Below the pieces are notes generated by a model. The model was not told where the DNA came from. It worked only from the letters and a program-made list of their open reading frames with translations, and did not search any database. This document shows positions 9,449 through 18,898 of a stretch of DNA of 64,000 nt, piece by piece (position 1 is the stretch's first letter; every line of letters starts with the position of its first letter). The position numbers and the translations under genes were made by a program. Origin of the DNA: Saccharothrix luteola (GTDB taxonomy: Bacteria; Actinomycetota; Actinomycetes; Mycobacteriales; Pseudonocardiaceae); assembly GCF_020859565.1 (NCBI RefSeq), contig NZ_JAJHUO010000001.1, forward strand, positions 105,014 to 169,013. The letters are read 5' to 3'.

Positions 9449-9485
9449 TCGCATCCGCGACCTGGAATTCCCGGCGCGGATGCGA
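9449..9485 (+). terminator. Hairpin between the SH3-like gene and the SARP regulator
   Basis: Perfect 11-bp inverted repeat tcgcatccgcg (9449-9459) and cgcggatgcga (9475-9485), 15-base loop, 33 bases after the preceding stop codon and 85 bases before the regulator start. Most likely a terminator. Confidence 0.55.
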
Positions 9486-9569
9486 TCGCGCTTGGAATGC
9501 GTGCCGCCATTGGCGTGGCGGCCTGCGATTTGTGAGGTGGCGTCGGAAACCTCCTGCGACGATGCGTTG

Positions 9570-12320
9570 ATGGGGGTTCGCTTCGCTGTGCTCGGGGACG
9601 TGGAGGCCCAGGTCGACGGGGTGCGGGTGGATCTCGGCCACTCACGCCAACGCTGCGTGCTCGTCGCTCTCCTGGTGGACGTCAATCGCGTGGTGCCGAC
9701 CGGTCGGTTGATCGACCGGGTATGGGGTGATCGGGCGCCTGAGAGGGCGCGCACGACGCTGTACGGCTACCTGCACCGGTTGCGCAAGGTGTTCCCGCCC
9801 GGCTGCGGCGCCGTGATCGAACGCCGGTCCGGTGGGTACGTGCTGGTGGCGGACGCGCGGGAGGTCGACCTGCACCGGTTCGCCGGCCTGGTCGAGCAGG
9901 CCCGAACGACGTCGGACCGCGCCGAGGCGCTCGGCCTGCTGGACCGCGCCGTGGCGCTGTGGCGGGGCGAGCCGTTCGCCGGGCTGGACACGCCGTGGCT
10001 CGCCGAGGTCCGGTCGGAGGTGGAGCGCGGTCGCGTGGACGCGGAGGTGGACCGCGCGGAACTGGCGCTGGAGCGGGGACGGCACGCCGAGGTCGTGGAC
10101 GTCCTGCGCCCGTTGGTCGCCGCGCACTGGACCGACGAACGTCTCGCCGTCCGACTGCTGCGGGCGTTGCACCGCGGCGAGCGCCGCGGGGAGGCGTTGA
10201 CGTTCTACCGGACGTTCCGCGACCGGCTCGTGGAGGAACTGGGCGCCGAACCCGGGGCACCGCTGCGCGAAGCGTTCCAGGAAGTGCTGGTCGCCGATCA
10301 AGGGCTGCCCGCCAGCCCGGCGGGATCGGTGGGCGCCTGGCGGCAGCTGCCGATGGACGTCGAGGAGTTCACCGGGCGCGACAGGGACCTGCGGCAACTG
10401 CGCGAATGGGCGAGGATCGGCTCCCGCCCCGCCTCCTCTGCGCCGACGATCGCCGTCATCACCGGCATGGCCGGTGTCGGCAAGACGCGGCTCGCCGTGC
10501 GCGTCGCGCACAGCCTGGTGGCGGACGGTCGGTTCGACGAGGTCCAACTGTGGTCGGACCTGCACGGTTTTCACGAGGCACGCGACCCCGCCGACCCGTC
10601 AGCGGTGCTGGAGCGCTTCCTGCGGCTGCTGGACGTGCCCGGCGAACGCATACCGCAGGACCTCGACTCGCGGGCCGCGCTGTACCGGGACAGGCTCGTG
10701 GGCAGGCGCGCCCTGGTGCTGCTGGACAACGCCGCGTCGGCCGAGCAGGTGCGGCCGCTCCTGCCCGCCTCGCCAGGGGCGCTGGTGCTGGTGACGTCCC
10801 GGCACGTGTTGTCCGAAGTGGACGGGGCGCGCCTGCTGCCGCTCGACGTGCTCAGCCGCCAGGAGTCGGTGACCGTGCTGGCTCGCGTGGTGGACGACGG
10901 CCGCGTTGCCGTCGAGCCGGAGGCCGCCGCGAAGGTCGCGCAGCTGTGCGGGAACCTGCCGCTCGCGGTGGTGCTCGCCGCGCGGAGGCTGCGGACCCGG
11001 CCGAGGTGGACGGTGGCCGACCTCGCCGACCACCTGACGCCTTCCGGTCGGCGGCCGGCAACCGCGCTCACGAGCCTGGACACCGTGTTCGACCTGTCCT
11101 ACCGGGCGCTGCCGCCGGTGGCGCGCAGGACGTTCCGGCTGCTGGCGCTGCAAGTGGGCGACGACTTCACCGCCGAGTCGGTCGCGGCGCTGTCCGGGCA
11201 CGGGGTCGAGGACGCCGAGCAGCAACTGGAGCACCTGCTCGACGAGCACCTCGTCCAGCAGGCCGACGCGCGTCGCTACCGGCTGCACGATCTCGTCCGC
11301 GAGTACGCCCGGCGGCGCACCGCCGTCGAGGGCGACGAGGTGGACCGGGCGGTCCGCCGGCTGCTCGTCTGGTACCTGCACGCGGCCGAGTCCGCGCGTG
11401 GCGTGCTCGACCCGACCCGCGTGCGGATCATCGACCTGCCCGAGCCACCCGCCGACGTGGTGGTGCCGTCGTTCTCCGGATACGACGACGCGGTGCGGTG
11501 GTTCGAGCAGGAGCACGCCGCGCTGACGGCCGCGGTGCGGACGGCGGCGGCGCAAGACCTCGCGGTCGTCGCGTGGCAGCTGGCCTGGGTGCTGCTCAGC
11601 TTCCACTACCCGCGCAGCCACTGGGACGACTGGATCGGCTGCTACCACGCCGGCCTCGCCGCCGCCAAGCAGGCGGGTCTGCGTCGCGGCGAGGGCATCA
11701 TGTGGCGCGGGCTCGGCGTCGCGTACAGCGACCTGCGCCGCTACGACACCGCCGTGCACTGCCACGTGCGGGCGCAGGGCCTCCTCGAGGAGGTCGGCGA
11801 CGTGCACGGCCAGGCGTGGAACCTGAACAACCTCGGCGTCATCCACGTGGACCTCGGCGAGCTCGACCGCGCCGCCGACTGCTTCCGCCGCGCCCTGCCG
11901 ATGTTCCGCGCCACCGGTGACCGGCAGGGCGAGGGCTTCGCGCTGAACAACCTCGGCGACACCTACCTCGGGCTCGGCCGCACGGACCTGGCCGCCGACC
12001 ACCTCGAACGCGCTCTCGCGATCCAGCGCGAGACCGACGACCAGATGGGGCTGCAGTTCACCTTGAGCACCCTCGGCGAACTGCACCACCGGACCGGGTC
12101 GTACGGCGAGGCGCTGCGCTACCACCGCGAGGCGCTGGCGTTGAGCCGACGGCTCAACCACCCCCGCACGACCGCCCGCGCCCTCACCAACCTCGCCCGC
12201 ACCCACGACCAGCTGGACGAGCCGGCCGAGGCCAGGCGTCACCGGCAGGAGGCTCACGACATCTTCCAGGAGATCGGCGACCCCCAGGCCGCGGAGGTGC
12301 AGGACCCCGTCAGGACCTGA
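9570..12320 (+). CDS. SARP-family (AfsR/DnrI-like) regulator with NB-ARC and TPR domains
   Basis: About 916 residues from the ATG at 9570 (MGVRFAVLGDVEA, the standard opening of this family). Residues 1-95 form an OmpR-type winged helix (SRQRCVLVALL, LIDRVWGD, TLYGYLHRLRKVF); about 100-255 is the bacterial transcriptional activator domain (VDLHRFAGLV, FYRTFRDRLVEELGAEPG); an NB-ARC NTPase follows with P-loop GMAGVGKTRLA near 298, RALVLLDN and GNLPLAVVLAARRL; the C-terminal third holds several TPRs (WNLNNLGVIHVDLGELDRA, FALNNLGDTYLGLGRTDLA). Large SARPs activate secondary-metabolite or development genes. There is no biosynthetic cluster immediately next to it, so its target is not evident. Confidence 0.92.
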   Translation: MGVRFAVLGDVEAQVDGVRVDLGHSRQRCVLVALLVDVNRVVPTGRLIDRVWGDRAPERARTTLYGYLHRLRKVFPPGCGAVIERRSGGYVLVADAREVDLHRFAGLVEQARTTSDRAEALGLLDRAVALWRGEPFAGLDTPWLAEVRSEVERGRVDAEVDRAELALERGRHAEVVDVLRPLVAAHWTDERLAVRLLRALHRGERRGEALTFYRTFRDRLVEELGAEPGAPLREAFQEVLVADQGLPASPAGSVGAWRQLPMDVEEFTGRDRDLRQLREWARIGSRPASSAPTIAVITGMAGVGKTRLAVRVAHSLVADGRFDEVQLWSDLHGFHEARDPADPSAVLERFLRLLDVPGERIPQDLDSRAALYRDRLVGRRALVLLDNAASAEQVRPLLPASPGALVLVTSRHVLSEVDGARLLPLDVLSRQESVTVLARVVDDGRVAVEPEAAAKVAQLCGNLPLAVVLAARRLRTRPRWTVADLADHLTPSGRRPATALTSLDTVFDLSYRALPPVARRTFRLLALQVGDDFTAESVAALSGHGVEDAEQQLEHLLDEHLVQQADARRYRLHDLVREYARRRTAVEGDEVDRAVRRLLVWYLHAAESARGVLDPTRVRIIDLPEPPADVVVPSFSGYDDAVRWFEQEHAALTAAVRTAAAQDLAVVAWQLAWVLLSFHYPRSHWDDWIGCYHAGLAAAKQAGLRRGEGIMWRGLGVAYSDLRRYDTAVHCHVRAQGLLEEVGDVHGQAWNLNNLGVIHVDLGELDRAADCFRRALPMFRATGDRQGEGFALNNLGDTYLGLGRTDLAADHLERALAIQRETDDQMGLQFTLSTLGELHHRTGSYGEALRYHREALALSRRLNHPRTTARALTNLARTHDQLDEPAEARRHRQEAHDIFQEIGDPQAAEVQDPVRT

Positions 12321-12474
12321 TCGCGCGCCGACCCGGCCGTCCTCCGACAGCTGTCCTGCACCCCCGTGAGGTGCGCGGGTCTTGGTGTTCGCGTGCCCGG
12401 ATCGCCCGACGGGAGGGTGGCGGCGATCCACTCGGCGAACGTGGTGGGGCGCGGTGGTGGTCGTCGGGCTGGGG

Positions 12475-13395
12475 TCAACGGGTGAGTTGTCGGGCTTCGG
12501 CGAGGGCGCGGTGGGTGTGGTGGAGGTCGTCTTCTTCGGCGGGGACGTCCAGGACCAGGGTGCGGACGCCCAGCGCCAGGTAGCGGGAGAGGTAGGTGCC
12601 CACCTCTTGGTAGCCGCCGACCAGGTAGGGGCAGAAGGTGTTGTAGTTGCGGAACGGGTGGAGCCAGTACGGCGTGTCCGTGCCGGTGTGGGCGGTTTCG
12701 CGGGCTGCCAGGTGGCCGTGCCAGTGGGAGTCGGAGACTTCTACCGCCATCTCGTGGATCAGCCTGCCGGTCTCCGAGTGGGGGAACCGGGTGGTGGCGG
12801 CGCGCCAGGCCTCCGCGCTGTCGGGGCGGGCCAGGACGCCTATCCGGATGCCCTCGGGACAGGGTTCGCCGGCCTCGTAGTCGTGCACGGGACGGGGATA
12901 GGCCAGGCGGGGTACGCGCAGGTCCCGGGCGGCTCGTGCGGCTGCCGGTGAGGAGCCGGAGAGGAAGTAGCGCGGGGCCAGGTCGGGTCGCAGCGGGCGG
13001 GAGAAGTGGGCGTTGCGCACGCTGAAGTAGTCGCCGGAGTGGCTGTAGGTGGTGTTGCCCAGCAGACCCTGGACGATGCGGGCGTACTCGACCAGGCGGG
13101 TGTAGCGGGTGTCGTGCGGCAGGTGGTCGTCCAACGACTCCAGGTGTTTCACGAAGCCGCCGGAGACGAGGTTCACGTGGACGGGGCGTTCGTGCAACTG
13201 CCCCAGCGTGGTGATCATCTTGGCGACCGAGTGCGGGTGCATCGCGATGGGTTGCACGGCCACCAAGGGCACGGAGCGTTCGGTGTGCAGCATGGCCAGT
13301 TGGGCGAGCAGCCACGGGTCGACGTTGTCGTTGTCGCTGTAGATCAGGAACCCGGTGCAGCCGCTGCGTTCGGACCAGCGCATCACGTCCGAAGC
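12475..13395 (-). pseudogene. Luciferase-like flavin monooxygenase, 5'-truncated
   Basis: The reading frame VMRWSERSGCTGFLIYSDN to HHTHRALAEARQLTR (about 300 residues) is a bacterial luciferase-like (SsuD-type, LLM class) FMN-dependent monooxygenase: WSERSGCTGFLIY and the DNDNVDPWLLAQLAML region form the second strand and helix of the TIM barrel, and NLVSGGF is the usual flavin-contact strand. In intact homologues about 20-30 residues precede the WSE motif and form the first barrel strand. Here they are absent, and the sequence changes at about 13390-13405 into the next gene, read on the opposite strand. The gene has thus lost its start and promoter. Confidence 0.8.
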
Positions 13396-14625
13396 CCGCG
13401 AGCGTCGGACAAGTCGGGCTCGGTGCGGCTGCTCGGCGCGCGCATCGGGCGGAACCTGGAGCTCGACGGTGCCCTCTTGCGCAACCCCGACGGCCCTGGA
13501 CTGCACGCTGAGGGCGTCAGGGTGGGCCGGGCCCTCAGGATTCGCAAGGCGGATGTGAACGTCGAGTGCAAAACGGGTGCGATCCAACTGGTGAACGCAC
13601 GGGTGGGCGGCGACGCGTGGCTGGACGGAACCCGGGTCCACAACGACTTCGGCCCGGCGGTGAACGCGGAAGGGTTCAGCGTCGGCGGCTCTCTTCTGCT
13701 GTGCCGGGGGTTCACCGCGACCGCGGAGTCGCCGGAGCTGGGGACCGTGCACCTCATGTCGAGCCGGGTCGGCTCACGACTCGACCTCGGCGTGGGCCGG
13801 AAGGACACGGGTGACATCGTGGAGGCGGCCGCAGGATGGGAGCCGACGGAGAATCCCGCGACGCTCTGCAACAAGGCGCAGAACGGGCTTGTGCTCGACC
13901 TGTCGTGCGCGACGACGAACGACCTGAGGTTGCCCCCGGAGGTCGTGTGCGAGCCCGAGGACGGGTGGTGTTCGACGGGGAACAAGGTGATCCTCGTCGG
14001 CCTGAAGTACACGACGTTGTCGAGGGAGTCCACCCACCGGCATTGGCCCCATCTGCTCGGTCACCACGTGGACCTCTTCGATGCCGAGCCCTACCAGCAC
14101 CTCGCCACGGTCCTGCGAGGCAGTGGTCGGGCGGGTGAGGCGCGGCAGTTGCTGATCGAGTTGGAGAACGAGCGCCACCGCCGGAGGAGCCGACCGGTGC
14201 CGACCGGATCCAGCGCGTGGCACTGGACCAAGCGGATCGTCCTCGGGCACGGGTACAAGCCGGGGAGGGCCCTGTACTTCCTCCTCGGCGTGTTCGGGCT
14301 GGCTCTGCTGCTCTCACTGGCGGCCTGGTCGGCGGACTGGGTCCACAGACCGGCGATCCGGGTGGAAGGGCAGGAGCTCCCGGCAGCGTCGAAGTCTCAG
14401 GAACTGGACCACCGGTTGCGGTGCAGCATCGGCGCGACGGTGCGGATGGCTGTCGACCTGTCCGTACCGCTTCTCAACACCACCGGACGAGCAGGGTGCG
14501 ATTTCCGACCGAACTACCCGCCCAACGTGATCGGCTTCGTGCTCGGGTTGTTCCTCCAGGTCATGGGCTGGGTGTTCGCGACGTTGTTCGTCGTGGGGTT
14601 CACCGGGGTCGTCCGCCGGGAGTGA
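13396..14625 (+). pseudogene. Membrane-anchored protein with bactofilin-like repeats, 5'-truncated
   Basis: About 400 residues. The N-terminal part holds short beta-helix-like repeats (VRLLGARIGRNLELDGALL, LHAEGVRVGRALRIRKADV, IQLVNARVGGDAWLDGTRV, VNAEGFSVGGSLLLCRGF), then a helical stretch (AGEARQLLIELENERHRR), a membrane helix (ALYFLLGVFGLALLLSLAAW), an extracytoplasmic loop with cysteines and a final membrane helix (VMGWVFATLFVVGFTGV). This is the layout of the actinobacterial proteins often labelled membrane-associated oxidoreductase. Those begin with further repeats and a helical N-terminus; here the frame starts inside a repeat at the 13.40-kb junction. A GTG at 13423 could allow a short product. 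Enzymatic activity is not supported by any motif. Confidence 0.7.
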
Positions 14626-14740
14626 CCGGGTCTCTCCGCCACCAGCCACGTAGACCTACCAGGGGGCGAGAGGCCGGCGTGGGCGGTCTTCGTGCTCGGG
14701 CCGACCGCGGTATCCGCTGTGGACGGAACGCCCGAGCACC

Positions 14741-17700
14741 TCACGCCTTCGTCAGCCAGAACTTGATGCCCACTTCGACATCGCCGAGTTCGCCGGTGTC
14801 CGATGCCGCGGCGTCGGCCTCGGAGCGTTCGTTGATCTCCAGCGCCAGCACGGTCTCCGCGATGTCGCGGCTGTGCTCGCGCACCGCTTCCGCGACCTCG
14901 CCGGTCGCCACCCAGCCCAGCTTCACGCGGTCGGTCACCTCGAAACCCGCCTGCTTGCGCGCGGCTTGGACGAGGCGGATGACTTCGCGTGCCACGCCGG
15001 CCCGTCGTAGTTCCAGCGTGATCGTGGTGTCGAGGGCGACCGTCACCTCCTGGTTGCCGCCGACCTCCCAACCCTGCCGCGGCACTTCGCTGAGCAGCAC
15101 GTCGTCCGGGGTGATCGTGACCTCTGCACCCTCCACCACGACGAGGCTCTCGCCGCTCTCCTTCAGGGCACCGGCCAGCGCGGCGTGGTCGGCGCCCTGG
15201 ATCGCCTTCGCCACCACCTGCGTCCGCGAGCCGAACCGCTTGCCCAGCGCCCGGAAGTCCGGCTTGACCGTGATGTCCACGATCTCGCCGGCCCGGTCCA
15301 GCGGCACGACCTCGTGCACGTTGAGCTCGTCGGCGATCTCGGCGACCAGCTCGGCGGGCAGCCCGTCACCGGGCACGCCGACCAACGCCCGGCTCAAGGG
15401 CTGCCGGTTGCGGATCTTGGTGGCCTTGCGCACCGCGCGGCCCACTTCCACCACCTGGCGCGTGAGGACCATCGCCGAGCGCAGCGCGTCGTCGGCACCC
15501 GCCGGGTCGGGTTCCGGCCAGGACGCCAGGTGCACCGAGTCCTCCGCCGCCGGCTCGCCGGGCCGGATCACGTGCTGCCACACGTGTTCGGCGATGAACG
15601 GGACGAACGGCGCCATCAGCCTGGTCAGCACGTGCAGGCACTCGCGCAGCGTCGCGAGCGCGTCCGGGTCGCCGTGCCAGAACCGCCGGCGAGAGCGCCT
15701 CACGTACCAGTTCGACAGGTCGTCGACGAACTGCGCGAGCACTCGGCCGGCGCCGGCGGAGTCGAACTCCTCCAGCATGGCGCCGACCGACGACACGACC
15801 TGTGCCAACTCGGCGAGCACCCACCGGTCGGCGACGACCCGTCCGGCGATGGGCGACTGGGGCGACCGCGGCGTCCACGAGCTGGTGCTCGCGTACAGGG
15901 TGAAGAACGACGCGGTGTTCCAGTAGGTCAGCAGGACCTTGCGGGCGATCTCCTCCAGCGGGCCGTCGCCGACGCGGCGCGGCGACCACGGCGAGCCGGA
16001 GCAGAGCATGAACCAGCGCAGCGCGTCCGCACCGTGCTTGTCCATCAGCGGGATGGGCTCGACGATGTTGCCCAGGTGCTTGCTCATCTTGCGCCCGTCC
16101 TCGGCCATGATGTGCCCGAGGCAGACCACGTTCTCGTAGGGCGAGCGGTCGAATATCAGCGTGCCGACGGCCATCAGCGTGTAGAACCAACCGCGGGTCT
16201 GGTCGATGGCCTCGCAGATGAACTGCGCCGGGTAGCTCTTCTCGAACAGCTCGACGCTCCCCTCGACGTACGGGTAGCCGATACCGGCGAACGGCATCGC
16301 GCCCGAGTCGAACCACGCGTCGACCACCTCCGGGACGCGCGCGGCCCGCTGACCGCAGGTCGGGCAGTCGAAGGTGATGTCGTCGACGAACGGGCGGTGC
16401 GGTTCCAGCCGCGACAGGTCGGCGCCGGTGAGTTCGCCGAGCTCCGCGCGGGAGCCGACGCACACCTGGTGGCCCGAGGCGCACTGCCAGACCGGCAGCG
16501 GGGTGCCCCAGTAGCGGTTGCGCGACAGGGCCCAGTCGATGTTGTTCGACAGCCAGTCGCCGAACCGCCCGTGCTTGAGGTGACCGGGGTACCAGTTCGT
16601 GCGCTCGTTCTCGCGCGCCAGCTCCGCCTGTCGTGCCGTGGTGCGGATGTACCAGGAGAGCTGCGCGTAGTACATCAGCGGCGTGTGGCAGCGCCAGCAG
16701 TGCGGGTACTGGTGCTCGAACGCCAGCGACTTGAACAGCAGCCCTCGCGTCTTCAGGTCTTCGATGAGGGGTGCGTCCGCTTCCTTGAAGAACTGGCCGC
16801 CGACGAGGCCGACCTCCGGCAGGAACCTGCCATCGGCGGCGATCGGGTTGACCACCGGCAGCCCGGCACGGCGGCAGGCCGCGAGGTCGTCCGCGCCGAA
16901 CGCGGGCGCCTGGTGGACCAGACCGGTGCCGTCCTCGGTGGTGACGTAGTCGGCGGTGATGACGATGTGCGCGTCGGGGATGTCGACGAGGTCGAACGGC
17001 CGCCGGTAGCGCACACCGGCCAGTCCCTCGCCCTTGATGCTCGCGAGGACCTCGACGTTGTCGCCGAGCACCTGCGCCACGAGCGGCTCGGCCACGACGA
17101 ACGTGCCCTTGTCGGTGCGCACGACCTGGTACTCGACCGCGGGGTGCACGGCGACCGCGGTGTTGGACACCAGCGTCCACGGCGTCGTGGTCCAGATGAG
17201 CAGGTCGACGTGCGGGATGCCGTGCAGCTCGCCGTCGACCGGCAGCCGGACGAACACCGACGGGTCGACCACGGGTTCGTAGCCCTGCGCGACCTCGTGG
17301 TCGGAGAGCCCGGTGCCGCAGCGCGGGCAGTAGGGCGCGACCCGGTGGTCCTGCACCAGCAAGCCCTTGTCGCTGATCTGCTTGAGCGCCCACCAGACGC
17401 TGTCGATGTACTCGGGCGACATCGTGCGGTACGCGTGCGTCAGGTCGACCCAGTAGCCGACGCGCTCGGTCATCGCCTCGAAGTCGCCGACGTGGCGCTG
17501 CACGGACTCGCGGCACCTGGCGTTGAACTCCTCGACGCCGATCCTCTCGATGTCCTGCTTGCCCGAGAGCCCGAGCTCCTTCTCGACCGCGATCTCGACG
17601 GGCAGCCCGTGGCAGTCCCATCCGGCGCGACGGGGGACGTGGTAGCCCTTCATCGTCCGGAATCGGGGGAAGAGGTCCTTGAAGACCCGGGCCTCGACGT

Positions 17701-17887
17701 GGTGCGCACCCGGCCTGCCGTTCGCGGTGGGTGGCCCTTCGTAGAAAACCCACTCCGGGCTGGACGCCCTCTGCTCCACGCTGCGCGCGAAGATGTCCCG
17801 CTCACGCCACAGCTCCAGCACTTCGTGATCGACCGCGGGCAGGTCGACCCGCGAAGGCAGGGGCGTGTAGGGGGATCGGTCGGACAC
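14741..17887 (-). CDS. ileS: Isoleucyl-tRNA synthetase, IleRS2 type with GXHH signature
   Basis: 1048 residues from a GTG at 17887 with GGAGGAG five bases upstream; the open frame beyond it is not family-like. Class I synthetase: charges tRNA-Ile with isoleucine in the cytoplasm. KMSKH at about 600-604 is the second signature; AYRTMSPEYIDSVWWAL, DQTRGWFYTLM and the CP1 editing region (WTTTPWTL, DGTGLVHQAPAFGADD) are clear, and a zinc-type CxxC pair (YCPRCGTG) and CPTCG are present. The first signature is not HXGH but GAHH (residues 60-63, in RPGAHHVEARVF): the GXHH swap seen in some eukaryotic-like IleRS2 enzymes and reported to give very high mupirocin resistance. The C-terminal domain is the long IleRS2 form. 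No T-box leader was recognised upstream. Confidence 0.95.
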   Translation of the reverse strand: MSDRSPYTPLPSRVDLPAVDHEVLELWRERDIFARSVEQRASSPEWVFYEGPPTANGRPGAHHVEARVFKDLFPRFRTMKGYHVPRRAGWDCHGLPVEIAVEKELGLSGKQDIERIGVEEFNARCRESVQRHVGDFEAMTERVGYWVDLTHAYRTMSPEYIDSVWWALKQISDKGLLVQDHRVAPYCPRCGTGLSDHEVAQGYEPVVDPSVFVRLPVDGELHGIPHVDLLIWTTTPWTLVSNTAVAVHPAVEYQVVRTDKGTFVVAEPLVAQVLGDNVEVLASIKGEGLAGVRYRRPFDLVDIPDAHIVITADYVTTEDGTGLVHQAPAFGADDLAACRRAGLPVVNPIAADGRFLPEVGLVGGQFFKEADAPLIEDLKTRGLLFKSLAFEHQYPHCWRCHTPLMYYAQLSWYIRTTARQAELARENERTNWYPGHLKHGRFGDWLSNNIDWALSRNRYWGTPLPVWQCASGHQVCVGSRAELGELTGADLSRLEPHRPFVDDITFDCPTCGQRAARVPEVVDAWFDSGAMPFAGIGYPYVEGSVELFEKSYPAQFICEAIDQTRGWFYTLMAVGTLIFDRSPYENVVCLGHIMAEDGRKMSKHLGNIVEPIPLMDKHGADALRWFMLCSGSPWSPRRVGDGPLEEIARKVLLTYWNTASFFTLYASTSSWTPRSPQSPIAGRVVADRWVLAELAQVVSSVGAMLEEFDSAGAGRVLAQFVDDLSNWYVRRSRRRFWHGDPDALATLRECLHVLTRLMAPFVPFIAEHVWQHVIRPGEPAAEDSVHLASWPEPDPAGADDALRSAMVLTRQVVEVGRAVRKATKIRNRQPLSRALVGVPGDGLPAELVAEIADELNVHEVVPLDRAGEIVDITVKPDFRALGKRFGSRTQVVAKAIQGADHAALAGALKESGESLVVVEGAEVTITPDDVLLSEVPRQGWEVGGNQEVTVALDTTITLELRRAGVAREVIRLVQAARKQAGFEVTDRVKLGWVATGEVAEAVREHSRDIAETVLALEINERSEADAAASDTGELGDVEVGIKFWLTKA

Positions 17888-18049
17888 GGCACTCCTCCGG
17901 GACGAGGAACGGTCGGTACAACCCGCCGAGGATAGCGACTCTCCCGGTCGGACGGTCGCGAAATGCTGTTCGCCGGCGAATAGGCACGACCCGACGGGCA
18001 CATTCCCGAGAAGTTGCCAGAGGCCCGGCCCGTCCGGCCGGCACCGACG

Positions 18050-18890
18050 GCCCGTCCGGTGCGTTCCGGCGGCGCTTCACGATCAGGACCAGTGCGCCCA
18101 GGGCGGGGGCTGGCGCTGCGGCTGCGCTGATCTCCGGCACGGGACTCTCGTCCACCGCCGTCCTCGCAGTGGACGACGGCGGAGTCTCGGTCGACGCGTC
18201 CACGGCGGCCAAGGTCAGCTCCACGCTCGCGGTGTCACCGGCGGAGCCCTGCACGGTCGCGCGGGTGGTGCGGTAGCCGTCCAGGGCCGCGTCGACCGTG
18301 ATCCGACCCGCGGCGATCGGGCTTGCCGGCGCCCGACTTGATCGAGAACCGGCCGCTCGGGTCGCTCGTCGTGCGGTACTCGTGCCCGACGCTGTCCACG
18401 ACGGTCAGGGCCACGCCGCCGATCGCCTTGCCGCCGGCGTCGCGGACCCGGCCGGACACGCCGTCCACCTCGGACGACGGCTTGTCCGCATCGGGTCGCG
18501 TCGCGCCCGCGCCGTGGATGGAGATCATCCTGTAGTCGTAGCTGTTCTGCCCGCCGAGCCGCACGGCGACCGAGATGTTGACAACCGAGGGTCTCGCCCG
18601 CACTCACCTCGGGCGCGACGACGGTGGCCGCGACGTCCTGGCCCTGGCCAGGTTTGAGGTTCGGCTCCGCCCGACAGCCGGCGGTGCACGGCAGGCCGCC
18701 ACCGACCACCACGATGGCGGTGTCCGCCCCGCTCCCGCCGCTCGTGACGCGGAACCGGACTTGAACCTTGTCGCCGGGCTTCACGTTCTCGGCCGACACG
18801 CTCAGGATGCTGATGGGTGGTCGCGAAGCCGAGCCGGCGCCGCCGAAATCCGACGGCCCCGACTCCGCTCGATGTCCACCCGACCGGAAC
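18050..18890 (-). pseudogene. Secreted repeat protein with carboxypeptidase-regulatory-like domain, frameshifted and truncated
   Basis: Three consecutive minus-strand pieces in different frames form one protein: first SAENVKPGDKVQVRFRVTSG and AIVVVGGGLPCTAGC (an uplift of exported beta-sandwich sequence), then SVVNISVAVRLGGQNSYDYR and GVSGRVRDAGGKAIGGVALT with SDPSGRFSIKSGAG (a Cna-B / carboxypeptidase regulatory-like fold), then VQGSAGDTASVELTLAAVDA, a Thr/Ser/Pro-rich linker, a short hydrophobic stretch and KRRR. Two frame changes (near 18600 and 18350) are needed. The signal peptide is missing at the 5' end, which abuts the phosphotransferase stop at 18899. A cell-surface protein remnant is the best reading. 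Confidence 0.7.
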
Positions 18891-18898
18891 GGACCCGG

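Noticed and set aside
15185..17935. Very long + strand open frame (916 codons)
   Set aside because: It is the antisense shadow of ileS in high-GC DNA, with low-complexity Arg/Gly/Asp-rich sequence and no domain.
17888..18050. T-box riboswitch before ileS
   Set aside because: A ggttgtaccg stretch loosely recalls the T-box core, but the TGGN bulge and a Stem I with specifier loop are not present in the short leader.
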